A DNA stretch of 64,000 bases from Oceanobacillus caeni. Lineage in GTDB: Bacteria > Bacillota > Bacilli > Bacillales > Amphibacillaceae. The translations under genes were made by a program, and so were the position numbers. Of the stretch, positions 53,694-62,993 are shown piece after piece. The stretch covers positions 1-64,000 of the forward strand of contig NZ_JAHHXM010000016.1 of assembly GCF_019037185.1 (NCBI RefSeq), read 5' to 3'. The notes under the pieces were generated by a model. It was given only the letters and a program-made list of their open reading frames with translations. It was not told the origin of the DNA and did no database searches. How positions within the stretch are numbered: position 1 is the first letter of the stretch; each line of letters begins with the position of its first letter.

Positions 53694-54122
53694 TTAATTA
53701 CCTACACTAACCTTCAAACTTTCAAAAACATTAACCGCCGCTTGTGCTACTTGAATATCATGTTCTACACTACTTCCACTAACACCTACAGCCCCGACAA
53801 CTTTTTCATCCTGAGTAAGTGGGATTCCGCCGCCAAATAGTACAATTCTTCCATTATTTGTTGTATTTAGTCCATAAAGTTCTGCATTCGGAACAGTCGC
53901 TTCAGCTAAGTTAGCTGTTGGCATTTTCAGTGCAACAGAGGTCCAAGCTTTATTTTGGGCGATTTCAACACTTGCAAGCCAAGCATCATCCATGCGATGG
54001 ACAGCAATTAAATTTCCACCTTCATCCAAAACAGAAATGACCATTTGTATGCCGAGTCTTTTTGCTTCCTGCTCCGCACCTTCAATTAGCTTTTTTGCTA
54101 CTTCTAAATTTAATTTACCCAT
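53694..54122 (-). CDS. GlcG/HbpS family heme-binding-like protein
   Basis: A 142-residue protein of the GlcG/HbpS/PduO-C-terminal family (Haem_degrading domain). NLEVAKKLIEGAEQEAKRLG and VSVLDEGGNLIAVHRMDDAW form the first half; FGGGIPLTQDEKVVGAVGVS is the family glycine signature. Members bind heme or cobalamin or act as partners of oxidation pathways. It starts after GGGAGG, 180 bp downstream of fdhA on the same strand, and may be co-transcribed with it. Confidence 0.88.
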   Translation of the reverse strand: MGKLNLEVAKKLIEGAEQEAKRLGIQMVISVLDEGGNLIAVHRMDDAWLASVEIAQNKAWTSVALKMPTANLAEATVPNAELYGLNTTNNGRIVLFGGGIPLTQDEKVVGAVGVSGSSVEHDIQVAQAAVNVFESLKVSVGN

Positions 54123-54305
54123 GATTAAATTCCTCCCATCTAAAGTCAGTATAATTAACGGATTCCTGATCCTAAATTATCGGATTATTATATATGAATA
54201 ACGGATTCTCGTATACGAGTCTCGAATGATTACATACGATTAACGAACTACTGTTTTACAAGATAACGATTTTTAAACTTCTTGATTGAATGCGATACAA
54301 TTCTT

Positions 54306-55517
54306 TTATTTAATCAGGTTATGTGGATCAATAACGAATTTTCTTGATACGCCACCATCGAATTGTTTATAGCCATTCGGGGCGTCGTCTATGGAGATAA
54401 CCGTTGCGTTAACAGCTTTCGCAATTTGTGCTCTACCACTTAAAATGGCTTTCATTAGATCGTGATTATATTTCATTACCGGTGTTTGCCCGGTTACAAA
54501 TGTATGTGCTTTTGCAAATCCTAGACCGAAGCGGATTTTAAGTGTGCCTTCTTTTGCATCTGCGTCCACTGCACCTGGATCTCCTGTTACGTATAAACCT
54601 GGAATTCCTAATCGTCCACCAGCTCTCGTTATGTCCATAATGGAATTTAATACTGTAGCAGGAGCCTCTCCAGCATTTCTGCCATGTCCACTTGCTTCAA
54701 ACCCAACAGCATCTATTGCACAATCTACCTCTGGGGTACCTAATATTTGTTCAATTTGTTCTCCCAGATTATCATGTTCACGTAAATTCACTGTTTCGCA
54801 GCCAAAACTTCTTGCTTGAGCGAGGCGTTCCTCATTTAAATCACCAACAATAACAGCCGATGCTCCTAATAGTTGTGCGGAATTTGCAGCAGCTAAACCG
54901 ACTGGACCGGCTCCAGCAACATATACCGTTGACCCAGTCTTCACTCCCGCACTGACTGCACCATGGTATCCAGTGGGAAAGATATCCGAAAGCATGGTTA
55001 AATCAAGGATTTTTTCCAATGCTTGATCTTTGTCAGGGAATTTTAATAATTGGAAGTCTGCGTATGGTACCATGACATATTCAGACTGTCCGCCGACCCA
55101 ACCACCCATATCTACATATCCATATGCTGAACCAGGGCGATCGGGATTAACGTTTGTACAAATATGTGTATCTTGTTTCCTACAATTGACACAACGACCA
55201 CATGCGATGTTGAAGGGAACGGATACGATATCTCCTTTTTCAATAAATTCAACATCTCTACCAACTTCAACGACCTGTCCTGTAATTTCGTGACCCAACA
55301 CTAATCCACTTGGCGCTGTGGTACGTCCTCTAACCATGTGTTGATCACTGCCACATATGTTCGTTGAAATCACCTTTAATATGACACCATGATGACACTT
55401 TCTTCCGACATTAAGTGGATTGACTCCTGGACCATCTCGAAGTACTAAATCCGGATAACCAATATCCCTTACCTCAACTTCACCTGGTTTAACATACACA
55501 ACTGCTTTGTTACTCAC
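54306..55517 (-). CDS. fdhA: Glutathione-independent formaldehyde dehydrogenase-like zinc enzyme
   Basis: The 403-residue protein resembles Pseudomonas FdhA. Catalytic zinc ligands are in NICGSDQHMVRG and LGHEITGQVV. The structural zinc set is CGRCVNCRKQDTHIC. The NAD site is VAGAGPVGLAAANSAQLLGA. The GTG start follows AAGGGGG. The extended loop NPDRPGSAYGYVDMGGWVGG is typical of this subfamily. It would oxidise formaldehyde to formate, or dismutate aldehydes, without glutathione. A formate-dehydrogenase-like gene and fdhD lie on the other side of the divergent promoter region, suggesting joint detoxification. Confidence 0.9.
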   Translation of the reverse strand: MSNKAVVYVKPGEVEVRDIGYPDLVLRDGPGVNPLNVGRKCHHGVILKVISTNICGSDQHMVRGRTTAPSGLVLGHEITGQVVEVGRDVEFIEKGDIVSVPFNIACGRCVNCRKQDTHICTNVNPDRPGSAYGYVDMGGWVGGQSEYVMVPYADFQLLKFPDKDQALEKILDLTMLSDIFPTGYHGAVSAGVKTGSTVYVAGAGPVGLAAANSAQLLGASAVIVGDLNEERLAQARSFGCETVNLREHDNLGEQIEQILGTPEVDCAIDAVGFEASGHGRNAGEAPATVLNSIMDITRAGGRLGIPGLYVTGDPGAVDADAKEGTLKIRFGLGFAKAHTFVTGQTPVMKYNHDLMKAILSGRAQIAKAVNATVISIDDAPNGYKQFDGGVSRKFVIDPHNLIK

Positions 55518-55819
55518 TAAAAAACCCCCTTAAATAAACTGTTATTAAAAACGTTTAAGTTCAATTTTTGTTTAAACCTATCTGTTCCATGAAATGTTTT
55601 AAATAATAACAGTTTTTAAGATATTTTGTTCCCACCATCAATATATATATCTAGTAGCTAAATTTAATAACCACTTTATGAAACTATCTTTACTTGATTA
55701 GGAGAATACTTCTTGAAAAAAAGAATAAAGAAGGAATTCTTCTTGACATTTGTATAGACTTTAACAGAAAAGAATGTTGATTTAGTAAATGCTATTTTAT
55801 TAAATATGGAGGGATTGAC
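55518..55819. other. Divergent promoter region between fdhA and the FdhF/YdeP-type gene
   Basis: About 300 bp of AT-rich DNA. Repeated AACAGTTTTT and ATAAACTGTTATT words suggest a shared operator, but no perfect palindrome was found. Confidence 0.45.
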
Positions 55820-58165
55820 GTGGGGGAAACAAAACACACTGGTCCAGTTAAACTACCAAGGAAACCTGATCCATCACTTTGGGTTAGTAAAGTTCCATTC
55901 GGTCTTGGGAAGGTGAAGCCACATCATATTCGGGATACCATGAAAGTAGTTTGGGAAAATAAAGATAATCTAAGGTTTGCAACGAGAATCCTTACACAAG
56001 GAGTTTGTGATGGATGTGCCCTTGGAGTATCAGGACTCAAGGATCAAACGTTAACAGGACCACACTTATGTACCACCCGCTTAAATGTCCTACGATTAAA
56101 TACAATGCCTGCAATGGAGGAAAAATACGTACATGCGGATGTTGCTGATTTACGCAAAATGAGTAGTACGGAATTACGTCAATTGGGGAGAATTCCGTAT
56201 CCACTTATTCGCAAACCAGGGGAAAAGAAATTTAGTCGAATCAGCTGGGATGATGCGTTGGATAAAATTTCGGATAAAATGAAAATGCTAGATCCGAAGA
56301 AATTCGCTTTTTATACAACGTCAAGAGGAATTACGAATGAAGTATATTATACACTAGGGAAGGTTTCCAGATTTCTTGGTACGAACAATGTGGATAACGC
56401 ATCACGTATTTGTCATTCCCCATCGAAAACAGCATTATCTCGTTCGATTGGTGTTGGTGCATCCACTTGTAGTTATAAAGATTGGATTGGTACAGATGTC
56501 CTCGTCTTTTGGGGTTCTGTTGCTGCAAATAATCAACCAGTCTCAACGAAATATATGTATGCGGCAAAGCGTAAAGGTACGAAAATTATTATCATCAATC
56601 CATATCATGAGCCTGCCATGGACAATTACTGGGTTCCATCGATTGCGGAATCTGCTTTATTTGGAACGAAAATAGCGGATGATGTTTATCAAGTAAATAT
56701 TGGTGGAGATATTGCTTTCATGCATGGAATCATGAAGCATTGGTTTACGATGGAGGAAAGTGTTCATGGCTCTGCAATCGATCATGAATTTGTCTCCAAG
56801 CATGTGAATGGACTGGAGAGTTTGAAAGAAAAAGTAATGGCTTATGAATGGGATCAGTTAGAAAAATCATCCGGATTAACGAAAGAACGAATGATGGAAT
56901 TAGCTGAACTTCTAGCTAAATCAAAATCCGCGGTATTTGTTTGGTCAATGGGATTAACACAACATCGATTTGGTACAGATAATATATCACAAGTAGCCAA
57001 TCTCGCCTTGTTAAGAGGTTTCTTAGGAAGAGAACATTGTGGTTTAATGCCAATCCGTGGACACTCTGGCGTTCAAGGTTCAGGGGAAATGGGGGCAGAT
57101 CCATTTGTCCTCCCTGGTGGTGGCATGGATGATGCAAATCGAAGCCGTGTAGAGACGATTTGGGGATTTGAAATTCCAAAATGGCAAGGTGATATTGTTG
57201 GTGTTTCTTTAGAGAATGCCCTTCTTCCAGACGATCATGAACGAAAACTTGAGCTCTACTATTTATCTGGTGGTAATTTTCTGGAAACCATGCCAAATCC
57301 TGATTTTGTGAAGCGATGTTTAGAAAATATAGATATTCGTGTTCATCAGGATATTATTTTTAATACGTCGACACTTGTAGATGCAAAGGAAGCAGTTATT
57401 GTATTGCCGGCAATGACGCGATATGAGCAACCGGGCGGAGGTACATCTACTTCTACAGAAAGGATGGTATATTTTTCTCCGGAAATAAAGGGACCACGTA
57501 TGGAAGAAGCAAGGGCAGAGTGGGAGATTTACGTAGACCTTGCCAAAAGGGTAAAACCAGATAAAAAACATTTGATTGACTTTAAGGACCCATTTGAGAT
57601 TCGAGAGGAAATAGCAAAGGCAGCACCAAATTATGATGGAATTCAGCATTTGCAAAGCAGAGGAGATGTCTTTCAATGGGGTGGTTTATGGTTATGTGAA
57701 GGTGGAATATGTCCAACACCAGATAAAAAGGGAAATCTCATTACCGTTGAGATACCTGAACTTCGTAAGCCAGAAGGACACTTTTATGTGACATCAAGAC
57801 GTGGAAAACAATTTAATTCTATGATTTACCATGAAACGGATCCATTTAACGATGCAGACCGCTATGATCTCCTTCTAAATGAAAAAGATGCAGCCGCATT
57901 AGGTATAAAAGAAGGCGATCCTGTTGTCGCTTTTAATCAATATGGTACATTTCATGGCCGTGCAAAATTTGTAGAAATTAAAACAGGAAATGTTGAAGTA
58001 CACTGGCCAGAAGGAAATGCACTGATACCTAAAGGTGTCTACGAAAAATATGCAGGGATACCGGAATACAATACGGCTGTTATCTTGGAGAAGGCGGAAA
58101 CATATTTTGCACATAAAGATACGAAATATGCAGAAAAGAGAGTAGAGGAGCTTGAGATGGATTAG
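55820..58165 (+). CDS. FdhF/YdeP-family molybdopterin oxidoreductase
   Basis: A GTG start after GGAGGG gives 781 residues. The protein belongs to the molybdopterin (bis-MGD) oxidoreductases of the FdhF/YdeP type. It has an N-terminal Cys group (TQGVCDGCALGVSGL, PHLCTTRLN), FYTTSRGITNEVYYTLGK, the molybdenum-ligand region ASRICHSPSKTALS near residue 195, and the C-terminal dinucleotide-binding domain beginning VTSRRGKQFNSMIYH. The Cys set differs from the classical 4Fe-4S pattern, as in the YdeP branch. fdhD follows after 15 bp, so formate-dehydrogenase activity is plausible but unproven for the family. Confidence 0.9.
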   Translation: MGETKHTGPVKLPRKPDPSLWVSKVPFGLGKVKPHHIRDTMKVVWENKDNLRFATRILTQGVCDGCALGVSGLKDQTLTGPHLCTTRLNVLRLNTMPAMEEKYVHADVADLRKMSSTELRQLGRIPYPLIRKPGEKKFSRISWDDALDKISDKMKMLDPKKFAFYTTSRGITNEVYYTLGKVSRFLGTNNVDNASRICHSPSKTALSRSIGVGASTCSYKDWIGTDVLVFWGSVAANNQPVSTKYMYAAKRKGTKIIIINPYHEPAMDNYWVPSIAESALFGTKIADDVYQVNIGGDIAFMHGIMKHWFTMEESVHGSAIDHEFVSKHVNGLESLKEKVMAYEWDQLEKSSGLTKERMMELAELLAKSKSAVFVWSMGLTQHRFGTDNISQVANLALLRGFLGREHCGLMPIRGHSGVQGSGEMGADPFVLPGGGMDDANRSRVETIWGFEIPKWQGDIVGVSLENALLPDDHERKLELYYLSGGNFLETMPNPDFVKRCLENIDIRVHQDIIFNTSTLVDAKEAVIVLPAMTRYEQPGGGTSTSTERMVYFSPEIKGPRMEEARAEWEIYVDLAKRVKPDKKHLIDFKDPFEIREEIAKAAPNYDGIQHLQSRGDVFQWGGLWLCEGGICPTPDKKGNLITVEIPELRKPEGHFYVTSRRGKQFNSMIYHETDPFNDADRYDLLLNEKDAAALGIKEGDPVVAFNQYGTFHGRAKFVEIKTGNVEVHWPEGNALIPKGVYEKYAGIPEYNTAVILEKAETYFAHKDTKYAEKRVEELEMD

Positions 58166-58180
58166 GTTAGGTGAAATAAA

Positions 58181-58981
58181 ATGAATAATAAGAAGGAGAA
58201 TGGGTGGGAGGTCATACGATTTAATGGAGATTCAAAGTCCACCCAGCAAGAAGAGGTTGCAATCGAAAAGCCTTTTACCATTATGCTCAATGGGGAGGAG
58301 TTTGCGACTATTGTATGTACGCCAACGGATCTACAGGATCTCATCGTTGGATTTCTTGCGGCAGAAGGGGTTATCCGTTTCTATGATGAAATAAAATCAA
58401 TCTCCATTGATGAGAAACTTGGATTTTCCTACATTCAATTAATAAAGAATTTAGACGGTTTACAATTGGATCACTCCAAACGGTTCATCGGTTCTTGTTG
58501 TGGAAAAAGTCGACAATTTTATTTTAAAAACGATATTAGGACAGCAAAGACCATTATGAGTCAACTAACAATCTCAGTGAGACATTGTTTACAATTAATG
58601 AATGCACTTCAAACAAAATCCAAACAATTTATTAAAACGGGCGGGGTGCATAATGCTGCACTAGCAACACAGGATGAAATTATTACCATACGTTCTGACA
58701 TTGGTAGGCATAATGCGTTAGATAAGCTATATGGGCATGTTATCCAAAATAACATTAGGCTTGGTGATAAATTAGTTGTTTTTAGTGGTAGAATTTCTTC
58801 AGAAGTATTACTGAAGGTTTCTAAAATGGGGGTGGGAATCCTTATTTCTAAATCAGCACCGACCGATCTCGCATTACAACTAGCAGATGATTTAGGTATT
58901 ACAACCATTGGTTTTGCACGTGGAAATCGATTAAATATTTATACTCACCCTCATCGAATTATGGAAGTGAAAAATATGTAA
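58181..58981 (+). CDS. fdhD: Formate dehydrogenase accessory sulfurtransferase FdhD
   Basis: The 266-residue FdhD-family protein passes sulfur to the molybdenum cofactor of formate dehydrogenase. The reactive Cys pair is in RFIGSCCGKSRQF near residue 108, the form usual in Bacillales. Later motifs GGVHNAALATQDEI, RSDIGRHNALDKLYG and SGRISSEVLLKVSKMG are intact. It begins 15 bp after the oxidoreductase gene and is probably translated from the same message. A terminator follows at 59060. Confidence 0.94.
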   Translation: MNNKKENGWEVIRFNGDSKSTQQEEVAIEKPFTIMLNGEEFATIVCTPTDLQDLIVGFLAAEGVIRFYDEIKSISIDEKLGFSYIQLIKNLDGLQLDHSKRFIGSCCGKSRQFYFKNDIRTAKTIMSQLTISVRHCLQLMNALQTKSKQFIKTGGVHNAALATQDEIITIRSDIGRHNALDKLYGHVIQNNIRLGDKLVVFSGRISSEVLLKVSKMGVGILISKSAPTDLALQLADDLGITTIGFARGNRLNIYTHPHRIMEVKNM

Positions 58982-59059
58982 AGAAGTATGCTAGTTTTCT
59001 TTTGATTTTAATATTATTCCCACTAGATTTTTTAGTTACAAAGTCTTTGTGAACTAATT

Positions 59060-59094
59060 GGTGCTTTTCTACAAGAAGGGGAAGCACCTTTTTT
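59060..59094 (+). terminator. Terminator after fdhD
   Basis: GGTGCTT and AAGCACC stem followed by TTTTTT. Confidence 0.85.
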
Positions 59095-59224
59095 GTTGAA
59101 TTTATTTAGCGGGCAGTAACACTAGAAGAATAGTACTATACATATTCTAAAAAGTTTTGGTATATTTGAGTAAGATTGATAAGTTCGACTTACCATCTGT
59201 GTTATGTTTTCCGGAGGAGATAAA

Positions 59225-59371
59225 ATGAGTAAGAAAAAATATTGTTTATTGATGTTACCTTTATTCCTAATTGGGCTATTTTTATTATTTTACCTACCAG
59301 CAAACCAAAGATCATACGTGTATTTGATACAAATTGTTATTGGGATAATTTATTATGTTTGGATTAAGTAA
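59225..59371 (+). CDS. Small membrane protein (48 aa)
   Basis: The ATG lies 7 nt after GGAGGAG. The product MSKKKYCLLMLPLFLIGLFL continues into a second hydrophobic stretch VYLIQIVIGIIYYVWIK, giving two membrane helices with a short polar loop. Function unknown. The next small membrane gene is only 72 bp away. Confidence 0.6.
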   Translation: MSKKKYCLLMLPLFLIGLFLLFYLPANQRSYVYLIQIVIGIIYYVWIK

Positions 59372-59443
59372 AAATAATTATATTGCTATCTCTAAAAAGA
59401 AGGCTTGTTCATTTAATAAAGTTACCTAAGAGGGGGAATTTGT

Positions 59444-59623
59444 TTGGATATGTTTTTTTATATCACTATAATTGTTGGTTTTTCTCTTATATATTATGGA
59501 TATGTTAAGAAATCAGACAATGATTTAAAAAAGAAAGAATTAGAGCTAGAAGAAAAAAAGCTAGAGTTGGAAATGAAAAGATTAGAACTTAGCAAAGAAT
59601 ATCATGAACAAGGAAAAGAGTAA
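59444..59623 (+). CDS. Small one-helix membrane protein with coiled-coil tail (59 aa)
   Basis: The TTG start 5 nt after AGGGGGAA is preferred; an ATG two codons in is further from the ribosome site. One amino-terminal helix (FFYITIIVGFSLIYYGYV) is followed by a charged Glu/Lys/Leu repeat (KKKELELEEKKLELEMKRLE) that should form a coiled coil. It may tether or scaffold another protein. No named family. Confidence 0.65.
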   Translation: MDMFFYITIIVGFSLIYYGYVKKSDNDLKKKELELEEKKLELEMKRLELSKEYHEQGKE

Positions 59624-59636
59624 CAAAAGTACAAGA

Positions 59637-59668
59637 AGCAATTCTCGACAAAGCAATTGCTCCTTGTA
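59637..59668. terminator. Hairpin between small membrane gene and ctaB
   Basis: AAGCAATT and AATTGCT pair around CTCGACAAAGC, between convergent genes. Confidence 0.55.
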
Positions 59669-59713
59669 TTAAAAGGTATTAGCTATAATAAAATAGGGAT
59701 AACTTCATCACTT

Positions 59714-60643
59714 TTAATCGATGATTGGTGAAGTCAAAATAATCATTGCGAATGATAATAAAATTAAATAAATTAAAGAATAACGTAAATTCATCTGTGC
59801 CCATTTCTTCACATCTTTAGCTCGTGGTCCTTTCAACGCAAGAATAATCCAACCAATGGTTAAGAAAACAGCAAAGACAAGGAAAAACCAGCCTAAAGAA
59901 GTAGTTAAAAAGAATGGGAATGGTAACAATGCAATAACATAAATTATAATTTGTCGAATGGTGACATCAACACCGTAAACAACTGGTAGCATAGGTACAC
60001 CGGCACGTGTATAATCTTCCAACCTTTTTATAGAGATTGCGAATGTATGTGGAACTTGCCAAATGAAAAGAATACAGAAAAAAACGATTGGAACGATGTG
60101 ACTTGCTGGCGCTATTGCTGCCCAACCAATTAAAGGTGTAAATGCTCCGGAAACACTACCTACTATTGTATTCAAAGTAAATTTTCGTTTTGTCCAAAAT
60201 GTATAAAGAACAACATAGACAAACCAGCCTAAAAATGAATAAATAGCTGCTTCAAGTGTTGTAAATAGCATGAAAACTAGTCCAATGATCGATGTGATGA
60301 TTCCCGACCATAAAACTGCTTTTAAAGAAAAATTTCCATTAACTGTCGGTCTATTTTGTGTACGAACCATTTTTCTATCCAAATCGACTTCATACCAATT
60401 GTTGAGAATTAACGCTCCAGAAATGACAAGTGTACTGCCAAACATGGTTAATAGAAAAAGGCCCCAATGATCAATAAATTGTTCCCCATTAAAATAAAGT
60501 GCTAACCAATAGGCTGTAAATACAGGCAGTACATTGGCTACTAACACTTTACCTTTTAATAAATATTTGATATCAATTAATAAGCTAAGGAATTTAGAAG
60601 AGCTCCCCGCTGTTGTCTCCGATAGTAATTGTCCGTTTTTCAT
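59714..60643 (-). CDS. ctaB: Heme o synthase (protoheme IX farnesyltransferase)
   Basis: A 309-residue membrane protein of the UbiA prenyltransferase superfamily. The first Asp-rich motif is NNWYEVDLDRKMVRTQNRPT near residue 82 (N-x-x-x-D-x-x-x-D pattern). The second is SIKRLEDYTRAGVPMLP near 204. Eight or nine membrane helices are visible. It adds a farnesyl chain to heme b for heme-copper oxidases. It stands alone here, without ctaA or the oxidase genes, suggesting a second copy. A GGGGATATTT-type ribosome site precedes the start. Confidence 0.93.
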   Translation of the reverse strand: MKNGQLLSETTAGSSSKFLSLLIDIKYLLKGKVLVANVLPVFTAYWLALYFNGEQFIDHWGLFLLTMFGSTLVISGALILNNWYEVDLDRKMVRTQNRPTVNGNFSLKAVLWSGIITSIIGLVFMLFTTLEAAIYSFLGWFVYVVLYTFWTKRKFTLNTIVGSVSGAFTPLIGWAAIAPASHIVPIVFFCILFIWQVPHTFAISIKRLEDYTRAGVPMLPVVYGVDVTIRQIIIYVIALLPFPFFLTTSLGWFFLVFAVFLTIGWIILALKGPRAKDVKKWAQMNLRYSLIYLILLSFAMIILTSPIID

Positions 60644-60795
60644 AAATATCCCCTATTTTTATCGTGTTTAAAGTGAATGAAATAATACAAATACTGTTTA
60701 ATTATACCATGAAAGATTTATCCTATTGTGACCAAAATTTGAAATAATCGTTTCAAAAAGTTAATGGAACTTTTTAAAAACGAGGGGGAATTAAA

Positions 60796-60873
60796 ATAAA
60801 ATTATTTTTCGCCACATTACTTATATTGTTCGGTGCATTTTTGATCGGGCTAAGGACAGTACCGTTAATGTAA
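60796..60873 (+). CDS. Possible 25-aa membrane peptide with a non-standard ATA start
   Basis: GAGGGGG lies 7 nt before ATA, and the frame then reads KLFFATLLILFGAFLIGLRT followed by VPLM and TAA. No ATG, GTG or TTG fits that ribosome site. The hydrophobic peptide looks real, so the ATA may be a mutated start. It could equally be a chance frame. Confidence 0.3.
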   Translation: MKLFFATLLILFGAFLIGLRTVPLM

Positions 60874-60938
60874 ACGATGAGTACAGTAGGATATAATAGT
60901 ACAAGTATGAAATAGTATGAAAGAGAGTTGATTTTGAT

Positions 60939-61132
60939 ATGGATACTCAAGTAACTACGAAATTTAAAATATATAAGTCAGCAAATGAGGTGTTTGAGGC
61001 TTAAAAAAAGATGACCCTGAAATAGTGAATAAAATGTTAGGACAAAAAGAAGGTTGGGTATATGTGTTATCTTGTTTAAAGGGCTATTTAGAAAATGGAG
61101 TTAATAATTTGAGAGCATCACTAATTCATTAG
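60939..61132 (+). pseudogene. SRPBCC (AHSA1-like) protein gene with internal deletion
   Basis: The 5' end reads MDTQVTTKFKIYKSANEVFE and stops; the 3' end, in another frame, reads KEGWVYVLSCLKGYLENGVN and ends LRASLIH. Both parts match the two ends of START/AHSA1-type proteins of about 150 residues. About 90 residues of the middle are missing, so this is an internally deleted gene. Confidence 0.6.
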
Positions 61133-61269
61133 TAAACCAACTAAAAAATAGTCATTTAGTTTTTTTAGAAACAAATATGTTAGTATAAAGTTATCAGGAA
61201 ATTAAGCTAATTAGCAGAATGTATTCGTTGCCTAGTTTTTTACATTTTGCGGAAGATTACAAGAACTAA
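61132..61269 (+). pseudogene. Decayed gene end with in-frame stop
   Basis: The frame reads VNQLKNSHLVFLETNMLV, an in-frame TAA, then SYQEIKLISRMYSLPSFLHF and AEDYKN. This looks like the C-terminal part of a protein whose remainder has been lost. The family is not recognised. It touches the end of the deleted SRPBCC gene. Confidence 0.4.
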
Positions 61270-61339
61270 GTAGATTAGGTATATTAAACGTCAATACATA
61301 AATATAATAAAATAAAGAATAGGAAAAGGGGGATTGAAA

Positions 61340-61849
61340 ATGGATGTAAGAGAACCAATTGGCAAATTACAAGTTCCCGAAAAAGTAACTTTCGAAAATA
61401 TTCAAGAATGGTTAAAGCAAATCGAAACATACACGATTCGATTAAGAGAAACAGTCGACTCATTAAGTGATGAGGAATTAAGCAAAACTTATCGTGATGG
61501 TAGCTGGACAGTTCGTCAATTAGTTCATCATATTGCTGATTCTCAGTTGAACATGTATCAACGTTTGAAACTGGCTTTAACGGAAGAGAGTCCAACAGTA
61601 CCAGCTTTTGATGAAGAAAAGTGGGCTATTCAACCGGACACAAAACTTCCCGTAGAATGTTCTATAAAAATGTTGGAAGGCATAAATGAGCGCATCGTAT
61701 CTTTAGGTCACCATTTAACCGAAGAGCAATTAAATCGAACTTTTGTTCATCAGGAAAATGGTCCAATAACGGTTGCAGCAAAAGTTGCAAAATTAGCATG
61801 GCATGAAGAACATCACTTAGCCCATATAAAAATCGCATTATCAAAATAA
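61340..61849 (+). CDS. yfiT: DinB/YfiT-type putative metal-dependent enzyme (bacillithiol transferase-like)
   Basis: The ATG 7 nt after AAGGGGG gives 169 residues. The protein is a four-helix DinB/YfiT family member with the three His metal ligands: VRQLVHHIADSQLNMYQR near residue 55 and AWHEEHHLAHIKIAL at the C-terminus. The start REPIGKLQVPEKVTFENIQE matches B. subtilis YfiT. Family members in Bacillales transfer bacillithiol to electrophiles. It has its own terminator at 61864. Confidence 0.88.
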   Translation: MDVREPIGKLQVPEKVTFENIQEWLKQIETYTIRLRETVDSLSDEELSKTYRDGSWTVRQLVHHIADSQLNMYQRLKLALTEESPTVPAFDEEKWAIQPDTKLPVECSIKMLEGINERIVSLGHHLTEEQLNRTFVHQENGPITVAAKVAKLAWHEEHHLAHIKIALSK

Positions 61850-61863
61850 CATACTATTCATGG

Positions 61864-61900
61864 AATTGGTTTATCAAATCTCGATAAGCCAATTTTTTGA
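61864..61900 (+). terminator. Terminator after the DinB/YfiT gene
   Basis: AATTGGTTTATC and GATAAGCCAATT form a 12-bp stem followed by TTTTG. Confidence 0.85.
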
Positions 61901-62144
61901 AATCAAGAAAGAAAATTGATAGTTTCTATGAAATAATAAAAACTGGAAATTAAACTGCACTACAATGATGTTATCGTATATGTTTCGGCAATCCATCTCT
62001 GAAACACAATAATATAAAATATAAATTACGCTTTATATGTAAAGAAAAGTTGTTTTAATAATTTTCTTATCCGGCTCCAGTGCCCAGCGACTTCCGAGAC
62101 ACTAAACGGGCGCCTAAGCCTTTGTTCTTATTGGAGTGATTTTT

Positions 62145-62921
62145 ATGTGTGAATTGAATAGCTTATTTCGTAAAAGAATCGGTATTTCCCAAAACAAGAA
62201 TATTACTTTTGAAAAGTTGGATTATATTCTTGAACAAACGGCAATAAATATCCCTTTTGAGAATTTATGTATTATGGAGAATAAAATAAGTGATATCAAT
62301 AAAGAAAACTTAATTAATAAAATACTAGTCAATAAAGAGGGAGGTCTTTGTTATGAATTAAATTCGATTTTCTACTTTTTCTTAATCGAAAATGGATTTG
62401 ACGCATCCCTAGTACGTGGAGTGATTTACGATAATATCAATGAAACGTATTCAACCATTGGAAGGACTCATGTTGCAATTCTTGTAACCCACAAGAACCA
62501 AACATACTTAATAGATACTGGATTTGGAGGAAATTTACCATTAAAACCCGTTCCTATCACTGGGGAACCTGTCACATCCAATAATGGAGAATTTCGAGTG
62601 AATAAAGGGGATAGTGAGTTTGGGAATTATGCACTTGAAATGAAATTAAAACATAAGGACACGAATTGGAAAATTGGATATGCTTTCGATTCTAAGAAGC
62701 TTATCAACGATGTATCAGAATTTAATGAAATTCAAACAATCATCGCCAAGCACCAAGAATCTCCATTTAACAAAAAGCCTTTAATCACTCGACTGACTTC
62801 TACGGGGAATTTAACTTTAACCGATACTTCCTTCACACAATGGATAGATGGAATAGATACAAAAGAGGAAATCGATCATGCTAAGTTTAAAGAACTATTG
62901 AAAAAGCATTTCGGGATATAA
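62145..62921 (+). CDS. Arylamine N-acetyltransferase
   Basis: The ATG 6 nt after GGAGTGAT gives 258 residues. The Cys-His-Asp triad of the NAT family is visible: Cys in NKEGGLCYELNSIF near residue 66, His in IGRTHVAILVTH, and Asp in LIDTGFGGNLPLKPV. It acetylates arylamines or hydrazines from acetyl-CoA. The length is typical of Bacillus NATs. A GGGCGC-containing stretch (62107-62113) lies upstream, faintly like the repeats of the array at 33-36 kb. Confidence 0.9.
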   Translation: MCELNSLFRKRIGISQNKNITFEKLDYILEQTAINIPFENLCIMENKISDINKENLINKILVNKEGGLCYELNSIFYFFLIENGFDASLVRGVIYDNINETYSTIGRTHVAILVTHKNQTYLIDTGFGGNLPLKPVPITGEPVTSNNGEFRVNKGDSEFGNYALEMKLKHKDTNWKIGYAFDSKKLINDVSEFNEIQTIIAKHQESPFNKKPLITRLTSTGNLTLTDTSFTQWIDGIDTKEEIDHAKFKELLKKHFGI

Positions 62922-62935
62922 TTTAAGTAATAAAA

Positions 62936-62970
62936 GGCTACCTCACCAATGGATGATTAATAGTAGCCTA
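62936..62970. terminator. Hairpin between the NAT gene and the transporter gene
   Basis: AGGCTAC and GTAGCCT pair around a 21-nt loop, between convergent genes. Confidence 0.55.
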
Positions 62971-62993
62971 ATGGAGGAGTGGATCTATTTCGT

